Shown here one piece after another: positions 32,904-42,724 of a stretch of 64,000 nt of DNA (position 1 is its first letter; each line of letters begins with the position of its first letter). This DNA comes from Cetobacterium sp. NK01 (lineage in GTDB: Bacteria > Fusobacteriota > Fusobacteriia > Fusobacteriales > Fusobacteriaceae): NCBI RefSeq assembly GCF_024506395.1, contig NZ_JANIBO010000001.1, positions 248,001 to 312,000 of the forward strand, given 5' to 3'. Below the pieces are notes generated by a model, which worked only from the letters and a program-made list of their open reading frames with translations, was not told the DNA's origin and searched no databases. The position numbers and the translations under genes are program-made.

Positions 32904-34259
32904 ATGAATAAAATTACATCTGAAGGGGATGTGAATACCTCTTCAAATCGTAAAAATTGGCAAGATAAAAATATAAACTATGAAACTAGTTGTGTTCTTA
33001 GAGATGATGAAGATATCTTTCTTCATCAATCTCTTTCAACTCCTTGTTTAAATGTTTTAAAAAAATCTAAGGGTATCTACCTAGAAGATATCTCTGGAAA
33101 AATCTATATGGATTTTCATGGAAATAATGTACACCAAGTTGGATTTGGAAATGAAGACGTTAAAAATGCCATTATTAATGAGATGGAAGAACTTCCATTT
33201 TCTCCTAGAAGATATACAAATAACTCTGCTATAATTTTAGCTCAAAAGCTTTCTGATAAAACAAATGGTGTTTTAAATAAAGTTCTATTTTCACCAGGAG
33301 CAACCTCTTCTATTGGAATAGCAATGAAACTAGCTAGACTTGTAACTAGAAAAGATGGTTTTCTATCTTTTTGGGACTCTTTCCATGGAGCTTCAATAGA
33401 TGCTATCTCTTTAGGAGGAACTGCTCATTTTAGAAATGGTATTGGAAGTCTTCTAACTGGGTGCGAGCATTTAATCCCTTATAATAGCTATAGACCCATT
33501 TTTGATGAAGATACTTTTTTAACTATTTTAGATTATACTTTAGAAAAGCATGGAGATATTGCAGCTTTTTTTATGGAAACTATTAGAAATACTGAAGTGG
33601 AGATTCCATCATATAAACTTATGAAAGGAATAAGAGATATCTGTACTAAACACAATACCCTTTTAGTTTTAGATGAAACTGCAATTGCTATGGGAAGAAC
33701 TGGAAAATTCTTCGCCTTTGAACACTATGGTATTGACCCTGATATTGTTGTCATTGGAAAAGGACTTGGCGGTGGAATATTTCCAATCTCTGCTCTTTTA
33801 ACAAAAGATGAATTTAATATTGGTCAATATACATCTTTAGGACACTATACTCATGAGAAATCCTCTGTTGGATGTGCTGCTGCTAATGCTGCCATAGATT
33901 TTATTGATAACAATAATATTTTAGAAAAAACATCTAATATGGAGAAATTTATTTTAGATAGATTAAATATATTAAGAAATAAATATGAAATTATCGGTGA
34001 TGTAAGAGCTATTGGACTACTCTTTGCAATTGAACTTGTAAGAGATAGAAAAACAAAAGAAAAAGCTGAATCTGAAGCTGATAAAATTCTTTATAATTGC
34101 CTTGATTTAGGTCTTAGTTTCAAAGTTTCTAGTGGAATATTAACACTATCACCACCACTTATTATTGAAAAACATGAACTTGAAAAAGCTCTTGAAATTC
34201 TTGAAAAAAGCATAAAAATTGAAAATATAAAACTATTTGGAGGAAACAACAATGAATAA
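32904..34259 (+). CDS. PbfA-like PLP enzyme for hydroxylated aminophosphonate
   Basis: 451-residue class-III aminotransferase fold. PLP Lys286 is in VIGKGLGGG and DETAIAMGR (Asp near 257) holds the cofactor ring. In phosphonate operons this subgroup is PbfA, reported to eliminate ammonia from (R)-1-hydroxy-2-aminoethylphosphonate and yield phosphonoacetaldehyde. That would widen the substrate range beyond 2-aminoethylphosphonate. An ordinary transaminase cannot be ruled out from sequence alone, but the position between phnX and phnW is the one where PbfA is found. Confidence 0.8.
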   Translation: MNKITSEGDVNTSSNRKNWQDKNINYETSCVLRDDEDIFLHQSLSTPCLNVLKKSKGIYLEDISGKIYMDFHGNNVHQVGFGNEDVKNAIINEMEELPFSPRRYTNNSAIILAQKLSDKTNGVLNKVLFSPGATSSIGIAMKLARLVTRKDGFLSFWDSFHGASIDAISLGGTAHFRNGIGSLLTGCEHLIPYNSYRPIFDEDTFLTILDYTLEKHGDIAAFFMETIRNTEVEIPSYKLMKGIRDICTKHNTLLVLDETAIAMGRTGKFFAFEHYGIDPDIVVIGKGLGGGIFPISALLTKDEFNIGQYTSLGHYTHEKSSVGCAAANAAIDFIDNNNILEKTSNMEKFILDRLNILRNKYEIIGDVRAIGLLFAIELVRDRKTKEKAESEADKILYNCLDLGLSFKVSSGILTLSPPLIIEKHELEKALEILEKSIKIENIKLFGGNNNE

Positions 34260-35364
34260 CAATAACTTAACAGATAAACCATATATTCTTTTAACACCTG
34301 GGCCACTTACAACATCTTCTGGAGTTAAATCAGCTATGCTTAAAGATTGGTGTACTTGGGATAACGAGTATAACTCTTTAGTTCAAGATATGAGAAAAAG
34401 AGTTTTAGATGTTGCTGAAGCTGGAGATGACTATACTATGATTCCTATGCAAGGAAGTGGAACTTTCTCTGTTGAGGCTGTTTTGACTAGTGTTATTGGA
34501 GAGAATGAAAAAGTTTTAATTCTTTCAAACGGTGCATATGGAGATAGAATGAAAACTATTTGTGATACAGCAAAAGTTAAAAATACTATCTATAAAATTG
34601 AACAAACTGAAACTTATGATCTATCTCATTTAGAATCTATTTTAAAGGAAGATAAAGAGATTACTCATGTTGCTGTTGTTCACTGTGAAACTACATCAGG
34701 AATTTTAAATCCAATTAAAGAGATTGGAGTAATTGTTAAAAACCACAATAAAACTTTTATAGTTGATGCTATGTCTAGTTTTGGGGGAATTCATTTTAGC
34801 ATTCCTGAGTACCAAATTGATTTTTTAATTAGTTCATCTAACAAATGTATCCAAGGAGTTCCTGGTTTTGGATTTATTATAGCTAGAAAATCTGAACTTT
34901 TAAAATGTGAAGGAAAGGCTCGTTCTCACTCTTTAGATATATTTGATCAATGGAAAGTTATGGAAAATGGAAATGGAAAATGGAGATTCACTTCTCCTAC
35001 CCATGTTGTAAGAGCTTTTTATCAAGCCCTTTTAGAATTAGAAGCTGAAGGTGGAGTTAAAGCTAGAGAAAAAAGATACACAGAAAACCAAGATAAACTT
35101 GTTAAAGGTATGGACACTCTTGGATTTAAAGCTATTATCACTTTAGAAAAACAATCTCCTATTATAACTACATTCTATGCTCCAAATCATCCTGATTATA
35201 AGTTTGAAAATTTTTATTCAAAACTTAAAGAGCAAGGATTTGTTATATATCCTGGTAAATTAACAAAAGAGGAGAGTTTTAGAATTGGTAATATTGGAGA
35301 GGTTTATCCTACAGATATTGATACTTTAATCAACTCTATCAAAAACTCTATGTTTTGGAGATAA
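34252..35364 (+). CDS. phnW: 2-Aminoethylphosphonate-pyruvate transaminase
   Basis: 370 residues from ATG 34252, preceded by GGAGGA; an in-frame ATG at 34237 lies further inside the upstream gene and is less likely. It is a class-V aminotransferase with the opening LLTPGPLTTS, VDAMSSFGG and the PLP lysine in SSNKCIQGVPG. It transfers the amino group of 2-aminoethylphosphonate to pyruvate, giving phosphonoacetaldehyde and alanine. It overlaps the PbfA-like gene by 8 bp. Confidence 0.95.
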   Translation: MNNNNLTDKPYILLTPGPLTTSSGVKSAMLKDWCTWDNEYNSLVQDMRKRVLDVAEAGDDYTMIPMQGSGTFSVEAVLTSVIGENEKVLILSNGAYGDRMKTICDTAKVKNTIYKIEQTETYDLSHLESILKEDKEITHVAVVHCETTSGILNPIKEIGVIVKNHNKTFIVDAMSSFGGIHFSIPEYQIDFLISSSNKCIQGVPGFGFIIARKSELLKCEGKARSHSLDIFDQWKVMENGNGKWRFTSPTHVVRAFYQALLELEAEGGVKAREKRYTENQDKLVKGMDTLGFKAIITLEKQSPIITTFYAPNHPDYKFENFYSKLKEQGFVIYPGKLTKEESFRIGNIGEVYPTDIDTLINSIKNSMFWR

Positions 35365-35367
35365 TAT

Positions 35368-36141
35368 ATGTTAATGGAAGAGCGTAGGCAACTTATCTTA
35401 GATGAAATAAATATTAAAAATATAGTTTATGTTAAAGAGCTTGCAAAAAGATATAGTGTGACTATGGAAACTATCAGAAAAGATTTAGAAGATATTATAA
35501 ATGAAAATAGTGATATTAGAAAAGTTTATGGAGGAGCCTTAAAAAGCTCCTCTAACATAGTTGATGAAAGTTATAGTTTAAGAAATGAACTTTTTTTTAA
35601 CGAGAAGAATATTTTAGCTAAAAAAGGTGTTTCCCTTATTAATGATGGTGATTCAATCTTTTTAGATACTGGAACTACAATTTCTAAAATGATTCCTTAT
35701 TTAAAAAGTAAAAAAAATCTTAAAATTGTTACTGTTTCTCTCTCTGTTATCAATGAGTTTGTAAATTTTTTCAGTAGTATTGACCATACTCACTCTATAT
35801 TTCTAATTGGTGGAAAGGTTAAACTAAATCTTTTATCAACATCTGGAGTCAAAACATCTCTAGATATTAGTAACTATTTTTTTGATAAAGCATTTTTAAC
35901 CTTAGATGGTTTATCTTTAAAAAATGGTGTTACTTCACACAATCACGATGAAGCATTAGTTACTAAAACTGCTTTAAAACACTCTTTAGAAAATATTTTT
36001 TTAGTTACAGATGAAAAGTTCGATACTTCTAAATTTTATAAAGTTTGTGACTTAAATCAAGTTAACTTCATTGTATCAGTAAATCCAGAGAATAATTTTT
36101 TAAAAAATTTAGTTAAAAATTTTAATATAAATCTCTATTAA
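35368..36141 (+). CDS. DeoR-family transcriptional regulator
   Basis: 257 residues. An N-terminal HTH (about 5-55: LILDEINIKN through VTMETIRKDLEDI) is followed by a DeoR sugar-phosphate-sensor-like domain (GDSIFLDTGTTISKMIPYL). It closes the phosphonate operon with 3 bp after phnW. DeoR proteins usually repress and respond to a phosphorylated metabolite; here phosphonoacetaldehyde or a similar compound is plausible. It may act on the phased repeats upstream of phnS and phnT. Confidence 0.85.
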   Translation: MLMEERRQLILDEINIKNIVYVKELAKRYSVTMETIRKDLEDIINENSDIRKVYGGALKSSSNIVDESYSLRNELFFNEKNILAKKGVSLINDGDSIFLDTGTTISKMIPYLKSKKNLKIVTVSLSVINEFVNFFSSIDHTHSIFLIGGKVKLNLLSTSGVKTSLDISNYFFDKAFLTLDGLSLKNGVTSHNHDEALVTKTALKHSLENIFLVTDEKFDTSKFYKVCDLNQVNFIVSVNPENNFLKNLVKNFNINLY

Positions 36142-36182
36142 TATGTTATAATTTTTTTATTAAATAACGGAGGTAGACTATT

Positions 36183-36440
36183 ATGAAAAAAACACTGTTT
36201 ATACTTAAAAATTGTGATAGTTGTGATGTAGTTAAAAGTTTATTCAATAATAGACATGATTTAGCTATCTATGATTTAACTGAAGCTAAAGAGTTAGCAC
36301 AAAAACTTGATGTTACTACTGCTCCTACTTTAGTAGTTGAAGATTGGGAAAGTGTTACGAACTACGTTGGAATTGAAAAAATTAAAGAATACTTAAGTGA
36401 TGAACCTACACCAAATTATCCTTGTGTTTGTTCTGAATAG
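36183..36440 (+). CDS. Thioredoxin/glutaredoxin-like protein with CDSC
   Basis: 85 residues, thioredoxin fold. The redox pair is Cys11-x2-Cys14 (KNCDSCDVV) and the cis-Pro loop reads TTAPTLVV. A C-terminal CVC (residues 81-83) adds a third Cys pair or metal site. GGAGG precedes the start. It follows the phosphonate regulator by 41 bp and probably has its own promoter. It may be a small disulfide reductase. Confidence 0.82.
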   Translation: MKKTLFILKNCDSCDVVKSLFNNRHDLAIYDLTEAKELAQKLDVTTAPTLVVEDWESVTNYVGIEKIKEYLSDEPTPNYPCVCSE

Positions 36441-36463
36441 TTTTACTGATTAAGGGGGATTTT

Positions 36464-36847
36464 ATGATTGAATTTAAAAACGCATTAAAAAATGGAGATT
36501 TAGAAAAATTAAAAGCCAAATTAGAATCTGGAATTGATGTTAATGATAGAAGTGGTGAGTACAGATATCCTATACATAAAGCTGTTTTATTAAAAGATAT
36601 TGATATTGTTAAACTATTTTTAGATTATAATGCAGATATTAATATCCAAGAACCACTACAAGGTAATACACCTATTAATCTTGCTATTTTTAATAAAGAT
36701 TTACAAATGGTAAATTTTTTAAAAGAAAATGGTGCCAATTTAGATATTAAAAATAGTTGGGGAATGACATCTTTAGAATACGCTATATACCTTAAAAATA
36801 ATATGAATTTTGATGATATAGATAATATTATTGAAACTTTAAAATAA
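36464..36847 (+). CDS. Ankyrin-repeat protein
   Basis: 127 residues with about three ankyrin repeats: DLEKLKAKLESGIDVNDRSG, YPIHKAVLLKDIDIVKLFLD-type helices, and QGNTPINLAIFNKDLQMVNFL with ENGANLDIKN. Cytoplasmic; a protein-binding module. It is 23 bp downstream of the thioredoxin gene and shares the terminator at 36850 with the convergent channel gene. Confidence 0.85.
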   Translation: MIEFKNALKNGDLEKLKAKLESGIDVNDRSGEYRYPIHKAVLLKDIDIVKLFLDYNADINIQEPLQGNTPINLAIFNKDLQMVNFLKENGANLDIKNSWGMTSLEYAIYLKNNMNFDDIDNIIETLK

Positions 36848-36849
36848 AA

Positions 36850-36884
36850 AAAGAGCATTTAAATTTTTAAATGCTCTTTTTTTT
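36850..36884. terminator. Bidirectional terminator, ankyrin/ClC
   Basis: AAAGAGCATTTAA (36850-36862) pairs with TTAAATGCTCTTT (36867-36879), then T-run. The ClC stop codon (36859-36861) lies inside the stem. Confidence 0.85.
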
Positions 36885-38079
36885 GTCCTTCATATATGCT
36901 TAACTCTCCACTAAATAGATAAGCCATTGCACAAGCTATAAAAAGATAACCTGCCATATTATAACCAAATATCTCTATTCCTATTAAAAATGAGGCTAAA
37001 AATGTATTTGTAGAAGATGCGAATACAGCACAATATCCAATTGCTGCTAAAAACTCCACAGGAATACCAAACCAACCTCCTAATACTCCTCCTAAACATG
37101 CTCCTATAGCAAAAATTGGTGTAACCTCTCCCCCTTGGAATCCTATTCCTAAAGTGAATACAGTAAAGAACATCTTTAATATCCAGTCATATGAATATAA
37201 CTGCTCCTTTGAAAAAGCTATATCAATTAGATTAGTTCCTAGTCCACTATATCTCCCTCCATAAACTAACCAGATTAAAAAACCTAATATTATTCCTCCG
37301 AAAAATATTTTTTTTATAGGATCTAAACCAATCATATATCTATTCTTCTTAAATTTTTTTAAGAAAAAAGCAAAACAATAACCTGCAACTGCAAAAATAA
37401 ATGTTGCCATTAAAAATAAAGTTATATTTCTTATATCATTTTTAGGAAACTTTTCTACTAAAAAATGAAAATGTTTCATCTCAAAATATTCAGATACACC
37501 AAAAGCTGTATAGGCTGCTAAAAATGCAGGAAACAAAGCTTTATATTCTACAATTCCCATATTTAAAATTTCTAAAGAAAAAATAGTTGCTGCAAAAGGA
37601 GTTCCAAAAAGTCCTGAAAATCCTGCTGAAATTCCTGTTGAAATCAAAATTTTCTTTAGATCATTTATATTCAATTTAATTTTTCTTTCAATATATATTG
37701 TTATTGTATTTGCTACTGTTGCTCCAATTTGCACTGCTACTCCTTCTCTACCAGCTGAACCTCCAAAAAGATGTGTAGCCCATGTTGACACAATTGAAAA
37801 CGGAATTAATCTTTTAGGAATAATCACATTTTCCATATGTGCCGCTTCAAATACATATCCCATTCCCTTTAAAGAACCTTTTCCATATTTTTTATATAAA
37901 AATATCATTAAAACTCCTACAAAAGGTAAAAAAATAATTAGTTTATTAAAATATTCCACACGCAAATTTGCTGCTAATATCAATCCTTTTGAAAAAAATA
38001 CATCTATTAATCCTACAATTAATCCTGTTAAAATTGAAAATACTGAAAAAAATAGAGCTCTCACTATTCTGTCTTTCAT
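36859..38079 (-). CDS. ClC-family chloride channel/antiporter
   Basis: 406 residues with many membrane helices. The anion-pathway motifs are GGSAGREGVAVQIG (with Val where most ClC have Pro after GREG) and GGEVTPIFAIGACLGG near residue 325, plus a SGLFGTPFAATIFSLE stretch. Such proteins move Cl- (or other anions), often with proton exchange. The Val variant leaves anion selectivity open. It is 13 bp downstream of an MscS channel gene and likely shares its promoter. The ATG has GGAGGAG upstream. Confidence 0.88.
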   Translation of the reverse strand: MKDRIVRALFFSVFSILTGLIVGLIDVFFSKGLILAANLRVEYFNKLIIFLPFVGVLMIFLYKKYGKGSLKGMGYVFEAAHMENVIIPKRLIPFSIVSTWATHLFGGSAGREGVAVQIGATVANTITIYIERKIKLNINDLKKILISTGISAGFSGLFGTPFAATIFSLEILNMGIVEYKALFPAFLAAYTAFGVSEYFEMKHFHFLVEKFPKNDIRNITLFLMATFIFAVAGYCFAFFLKKFKKNRYMIGLDPIKKIFFGGIILGFLIWLVYGGRYSGLGTNLIDIAFSKEQLYSYDWILKMFFTVFTLGIGFQGGEVTPIFAIGACLGGVLGGWFGIPVEFLAAIGYCAVFASSTNTFLASFLIGIEIFGYNMAGYLFIACAMAYLFSGELSIYEGQKKEHLKI

Positions 38080-38092
38080 ATACTCCTCCTCT

Positions 38093-38941
38093 CTATTTGC
38101 TTTCAGTTACATTCACATCTAAAATATTAAATGGAACATTTACTCCTTCCTTGTTAAAAACCTCTAATATGTATGCCATTAGCTCTCCTCTAACTTTATA
38201 GTAACCTTTTGTTGGTGTCCATACCATAAATAAAATATTTATGCTAGAATCTCCATATTCCATCGTATGGATAAAATTTTCTCTATCTTTACTTAATCCT
38301 TCATAAGTATTAGCTATATTTTCCAATATAGCTAATACTTTTTTCATATCTGAATCATAAGATACAGATAACATTAATTTTATACGTCTAAAAAGATTTG
38401 CATCATAATTTATAATATTACCACTAATCATTACATTATTTGGGATGATTATTCTTCTACCATCTAAACTAGTTATGTATGTTGAGAAAACCTCTATTTT
38501 AGCTACTTCACCCATTACACCATTTATCTTTATAAAGTTTCCTATACTAAAAGGTCTTGTAAAAAATAGAACTACTCCTCCTGCTAAATTTGATAGAAAT
38601 TCTTTTAGTGATATACCTACACCTAATCCGATAGCACTAATCATAGTAGCTATTGAAGCTTCACTAAATCCAAAAGCTAATAATCCAATTAAGAAAAATG
38701 TAACATTTAATCCTAGCTTTGTAACAGACTTAGTAAATTGTTTTGTATTTATATCTTGATTTACAACTGGAATTTTATCAATGTATTTATCTACTTTTTT
38801 TGTAAAATATGATCCTAAATATAAAATAATTACAAATACAAATACTCTTATTAAAAACTCAATCGCATCGTGGCCTAAAGTTTGTAGTAAAGGCTCTCCT
38901 GAACTATTTTTAATTTGTAATAAACTATTAAGTGTTTCCAT
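38093..38941 (-). CDS. Small-conductance mechanosensitive channel (MscS)
   Basis: 282 residues from ATG 38941, chosen for GGGAGGAG 6 nt upstream rather than the earlier Met at 38962. Three N-terminal helices, the pore helix with GVGISLKEFLSNLAGGVVLF, and the MscS beta/alpha domain (FSIGNFIKING, EVFSTYITSLDGRRIIIPN) are present. It opens under membrane tension to release solutes after osmotic down-shock. It forms a pair with the ClC gene. Confidence 0.92.
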   Translation of the reverse strand: METLNSLLQIKNSSGEPLLQTLGHDAIEFLIRVFVFVIILYLGSYFTKKVDKYIDKIPVVNQDINTKQFTKSVTKLGLNVTFFLIGLLAFGFSEASIATMISAIGLGVGISLKEFLSNLAGGVVLFFTRPFSIGNFIKINGVMGEVAKIEVFSTYITSLDGRRIIIPNNVMISGNIINYDANLFRRIKLMLSVSYDSDMKKVLAILENIANTYEGLSKDRENFIHTMEYGDSSINILFMVWTPTKGYYKVRGELMAYILEVFNKEGVNVPFNILDVNVTESK

Positions 38942-39091
38942 AATTAACTCCTCCCAAAACATACTTCCTATGTAATTTATATTATAGATTTATCAAAAAT
39001 ATCCTTTAATTTTTTTTAATTTTAAAGGAAATTCTTTTTTTTTTTGTAGAAATATCACAGATACATTAACTATACATAGGAGGTATTTTTT

Positions 39092-39250
39092 ATGGAAAAA
39101 TGGAGATGTAAAGTTTGCGATTGGATTTATGACCCTGCTACAGGAGATCCTGATAATGGAGTTGCTGCAGGTACAACTTGGGAAGAAGTTCCTGAAGAAT
39201 GGGTTTGCCCTATCTGTGGAGCTGGAAAAGACGAATTTGAAAAAGAATAA
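39092..39250 (+). CDS. Rubredoxin
   Basis: A 52-residue protein with the FeS4 motif Cys6-x2-Cys9 (CKVC) and Cys39-x2-Cys42 (CPIC), plus the conserved [11 protein letters not shown] and aromatic core. It carries single electrons in anaerobes, often to rubredoxin-oxygen or peroxide reductases. AGGAGG precedes the ATG. It has its own terminator and sits 81 bp upstream of the hybrid-cluster protein; both fit nitrosative or oxidative stress defence. Confidence 0.97.
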   Translation: MEKWRCKVCDWIYDPATGDPDNGVAAGTTWEEVPEEWVCPICGAGKDEFEKE

Positions 39251-39259
39251 CTTTTTTTT

Positions 39260-39291
39260 ACTGGGGTAATTTTCAATACCTCAGTTTTTTT
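39260..39291 (+). terminator. Rubredoxin terminator
   Basis: ACTGGGGTA (39260-39268) pairs with TACCTCAGT (39277-39285) with one G-U, then a run of T. Confidence 0.8.
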
Positions 39292-39331
39292 TACTGTTAA
39301 ATATATAAAGAAATTTTTTAGGAGGTTATTT

Positions 39332-40984
39332 ATGTCTATGTTTTGTTTTCAGTGTCAAGAAACTGCAATGAATAAGGGATGTACTGTTAGAGGAGTTTGT
39401 GGTAAAACTTCTGAAACTGCAAATCTACAAGATTTATTAATTCATACAGCTAAAACTGTTTCTGCTTATGTTGAACTTTTAAATGATAAAATTCCTATAA
39501 CTGATGACTTACACCGATGGATTGTAAATGCTCTTTTCATAACTATTACTAATGCTAACTTCCATGATGATGCTATTATAAGAGAGATTGAAACAGGAGA
39601 AATGTATAGAGCTGCTTTAGAAATCGAACTCTTAAATCATAAAATTTCTGTTCCTGAAAAATATGCAAAATATGTTAATTGTCCGACTGATTTAAGTTCT
39701 GATGACACTCTTTTAGACTATGCTGAAAAAGTTGGTGTTTTAAGAACTGAAAATGAAGATGTTCGTTCTTTAAGAGAAACTATAATTTATGGTTTAAAAG
39801 GAATGTGTGCTTATGTTGAGCATGCTTTTAATTTAGGTTATGAGGATATTTCCATATATAAATTTATCGAGGAAACACTCGCTAATGTTGATGATGATTC
39901 TTTATCTAGTGAAGAACTAGTTCAAATGGTTTTAAATGTTGGTAAAGTTGGTGTTGATGCAATGGCTCTTTTAGACAAAGCTAATACAATGTCATATGGC
40001 CATCCTGAAATAACTAAAATTAATATTGGAGTTAGAAATAAACCTGGAATCTTAATATCTGGACACGATTTAAAAGATTTAGAAATGCTTTTAGAGCAAA
40101 CTAAAGGTACTGGTGTTGATGTTTATACTCACTCAGAAATGCTTCCTGGTCATGCATATCCATTCTTTAAAAAATACGATAACCTTGTAGGTAACTATGG
40201 CGGTTCTTGGTGGCATCAAACAAAAGAGTTTGTTGATTTTAATGGTCCTATTCTATTTACAAGTAACTGTTTAGTGCCTCCTAGAGGAACTTTAGCTGAA
40301 TATCTTGAAAGAGTTTATACTACAAACTCTGCTGGAATGGAAGGATGTGAACATATTCTTGCTGATGAGAAAGGTTATAAAGACTTCAGAGAAATTATTG
40401 AAAAGGCAAAAGCATGCAAGCCACCTGTTGAAATTGAACATGGTGAAATCATAGCTGGTTTTGCTCACAATCAAGTTCTAGCTTTAGCTGATAAAATCGT
40501 TGATGCTGTTAAATCTGGAGCAATAAAAAAATTCTATGTTATGGGTGGTTGTGATGCTAGAATGCAAGATAGAAAATACTACACTGAATTTGCTTTAGCT
40601 CTACCTAAAGATACTGTAATTTTAACTGCTGGTTGTGCTAAGTATAGATATAATAAATTAGACTTAGGAGATATTGATGGTATTCCAAGAGTTTTAGATG
40701 CTGGACAATGTAATGATTGCTATTCTCTAGCTGTAATTGCATTAAAATTAAAAGAAGCTTTTGGATTAAATAATGTAAATGATCTTCCAATTGTATTTAA
40801 TATTGCATGGTATGAACAAAAAGCTGTTTTAGTTCTTTTGTCTTTACTATATCTTGGATTTAAAAATATTCATGTTGGACCGACTATTCCTGCGTTTTTG
40901 AGTCCTAATGTTCTTCAAGTTCTAATTGATAACTTTAATTTAGGAACTATTAGTAGTGTAGAAGAAGATCTAAAAAATTTTTAA
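39332..40984 (+). CDS. hcp: Hybrid-cluster protein (hydroxylamine/NO reductase)
   Basis: 550 residues. The N-terminal Fe4S4 site is [19 protein letters not shown] (C-x2-C-x8-C-x5-C), the class I type of strict anaerobes. The hybrid cluster ligands lie in SHSEMLPGH-type and [20 protein letters not shown], and [10 protein letters not shown] and [10 protein letters not shown]. It reduces nitric oxide or hydroxylamine and S-nitrosylates proteins. AGGAGG lies 8 nt before the ATG. It is followed by a convergent DUF305 gene. Confidence 0.97.
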   Translation: MSMFCFQCQETAMNKGCTVRGVCGKTSETANLQDLLIHTAKTVSAYVELLNDKIPITDDLHRWIVNALFITITNANFHDDAIIREIETGEMYRAALEIELLNHKISVPEKYAKYVNCPTDLSSDDTLLDYAEKVGVLRTENEDVRSLRETIIYGLKGMCAYVEHAFNLGYEDISIYKFIEETLANVDDDSLSSEELVQMVLNVGKVGVDAMALLDKANTMSYGHPEITKINIGVRNKPGILISGHDLKDLEMLLEQTKGTGVDVYTHSEMLPGHAYPFFKKYDNLVGNYGGSWWHQTKEFVDFNGPILFTSNCLVPPRGTLAEYLERVYTTNSAGMEGCEHILADEKGYKDFREIIEKAKACKPPVEIEHGEIIAGFAHNQVLALADKIVDAVKSGAIKKFYVMGGCDARMQDRKYYTEFALALPKDTVILTAGCAKYRYNKLDLGDIDGIPRVLDAGQCNDCYSLAVIALKLKEAFGLNNVNDLPIVFNIAWYEQKAVLVLLSLLYLGFKNIHVGPTIPAFLSPNVLQVLIDNFNLGTISSVEEDLKNF

Positions 40985-40991
40985 TAAAAGA

Positions 40992-41020
40992 AAAGGCAAA
41001 CAATTTAGTTTGCCTTTTTT
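40992..41020. terminator. Bidirectional terminator, hcp/DUF305
   Basis: AAAGGCAAAC (40992-41001) pairs with GTTTGCCTTT (41008-41017), then T-run. The DUF305 stop overlaps the stem. Confidence 0.85.
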
Positions 41021-41727
41021 AATATTTTTTTCATTTCTTTTATCTCTTCATCTTGACTTAAAATAATTTTCTGAGACATTTTTATTAATTCTTGATTTTT
41101 ACCATATTTTAAATATTCTTTTGCCATACTAACAGCACCTTCATGGTGAATAATCATATTTCTCAAATAATTTTTTGTTATTTCCTCTGAATTATTACCA
41201 TGATCACTATAAGGCTTCATATTTTTCATCATTTTTATCATTATCTTCTTCATTTTATCTAAAAATTGAGCATTATCATTTCCTCTTAGTTCTCCAGTCT
41301 CAAGTAATTTTTGCATAAATTCAACCTCTTTTTCTTGAGCATGGATTATTCTATTTGCTAAGTTTTTAACTTCTAAATTTTGTGTATATTTTACAACTCC
41401 AATGCTTGTTATAATTGCTGCCTCATGATGTGGTATCATATATATTACAAAGTTATTTCCTACATCTTTTGTTAAGAATATCTGTGAGCTATTTGACATC
41501 ATTAAACTATGTGCATATTCATCATACTCTTTAAATCCTCTCAAATTTTGTGGAATAATATCTTTTAAAGGAGTGAGTACTGTGTAGATTTTGCTATCTG
41601 ACTTTATTTCATAATTAGACATTTTATGACTATGATTTTCATTTAAATCACTTCCTGGTGAATTTAAAGAAACTGTTGAAAAAAGTGCTGCTATTCCTAC
41701 CATTATATTTATATTTTTAAAATCCAT
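41005..41727 (-). CDS. DUF305 metal-binding periplasmic protein
   Basis: 240 residues from ATG 41727, preceded by AAGGAGGG. It has a hydrophobic N-terminus (likely signal) and two DUF305 units: MIPHHEAAI with later IIHAQEKEVEFM, and MIIHHEGAVSMAKEYLKYG with IILSQDEEIKEM. The paired His and Met residues are those that bind metal, typically copper, in CopM-type proteins. The middle is Met/Lys-rich. Together with the neighbouring ZIP transporter it suggests metal handling. Confidence 0.85.
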   Translation of the reverse strand: MDFKNINIMVGIAALFSTVSLNSPGSDLNENHSHKMSNYEIKSDSKIYTVLTPLKDIIPQNLRGFKEYDEYAHSLMMSNSSQIFLTKDVGNNFVIYMIPHHEAAIITSIGVVKYTQNLEVKNLANRIIHAQEKEVEFMQKLLETGELRGNDNAQFLDKMKKIMIKMMKNMKPYSDHGNNSEEITKNYLRNMIIHHEGAVSMAKEYLKYGKNQELIKMSQKIILSQDEEIKEMKKILKKAN

Positions 41728-41868
41728 TTTTTCTAACCCTCCTTGTACTAAAGTATGTAACATATTATTATATCAAACTGTCTAAATTCCTTTTTAATTT
41801 AAAGGATTTTCTTAATTAGTTTGTAAAAGTAAAATATATAAGACATTTTACATCTTAAGGAGGATTTT

Positions 41869-42687
41869 ATGTACGAAACTTTAAAAAATTTAGATCCTGT
41901 TTTACAAGCTCTTTTAGCAACATTATTTACATATTTTGTTACGATGCTTGGAGCAGGTATGGTATTTTTTTTTAAAACTATAAATCAAAAAGTTTTAAAT
42001 GGAATGCTTGGATTCGCTTCTGGTGTCATGATTGCAGCTTCCTTTTGGTCCTTATTAAATCCTGCAATTGAAATGGCTGAAAATATTGGATTACCTGGTT
42101 GGAAACCTGCAGTTATTGGATTTCTTGGAGGTGGAATTTTCCTTTGGTGTATTGATAAATTTTTGCCACATTTGCATCAAAATCAACACATATCCAATGC
42201 TGAAGGTATTTCAACAAAATGGAAAAGAAGCGTTCTTTTGGTTCTAGCTATAACTCTTCACAATATTCCTGAAGGATTGGCTGTCGGAGTTGCTTTTGGT
42301 GCTCTAGCTGTCACTGGACCTGAATCTTCCTCTACATTAGTTTCTGCAATTGCTTTAGCAATTGGTATAGGGCTTCAAAATTTCCCAGAGGGAGCTGCTG
42401 TTTCTATACCTTTAAGAAGAGATGGAATGAGTAGAAGAAAAGCTTTTTTTTATGGACAAGCTTCTGGTATTGTAGAACCAATTTCTGGAGTAATTGGGGC
42501 TATCTTTGTTATAAAAATGACTTTTTTACTTCCCTATGCTTTAGCATTTGCTGCTGGAGCTATGATATACGTAGTTGCTGAAGAGCTTATTCCAACAGCT
42601 AAAGAGATTAGACATGATGACTCTGGAACTATTGGCGTTATGCTCGGTTTTGCTGTTATGATGTTTTTAGATGTTGCTTTAGGATAA
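41869..42687 (+). CDS. ZIP-family divalent metal transporter
   Basis: 272-residue membrane protein with eight helices. The metal-binding helices read [15 protein letters not shown] and [14 protein letters not shown], both ZIP signatures (HNxPEG and QNFPEG). A His-containing cytosolic loop (HLHQNQH) lies between helices III and IV. It resembles ZupT and would import zinc or iron. AAGGAGG precedes the start. Confidence 0.92.
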   Translation: MYETLKNLDPVLQALLATLFTYFVTMLGAGMVFFFKTINQKVLNGMLGFASGVMIAASFWSLLNPAIEMAENIGLPGWKPAVIGFLGGGIFLWCIDKFLPHLHQNQHISNAEGISTKWKRSVLLVLAITLHNIPEGLAVGVAFGALAVTGPESSSTLVSAIALAIGIGLQNFPEGAAVSIPLRRDGMSRRKAFFYGQASGIVEPISGVIGAIFVIKMTFLLPYALAFAAGAMIYVVAEELIPTAKEIRHDDSGTIGVMLGFAVMMFLDVALG

Positions 42688-42695
42688 TAATAATA

Positions 42696-42724
42696 AAATG
42701 GAGCTATTCTTTAGCTCCATTTTT
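42696..42724. terminator. Bidirectional terminator after the ZIP gene
   Basis: AAAATGGAGCTA (42695-42706) pairs with TAGCTCCATTTT (42712-42723), then T. It also ends the opposing gene. Confidence 0.85.
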
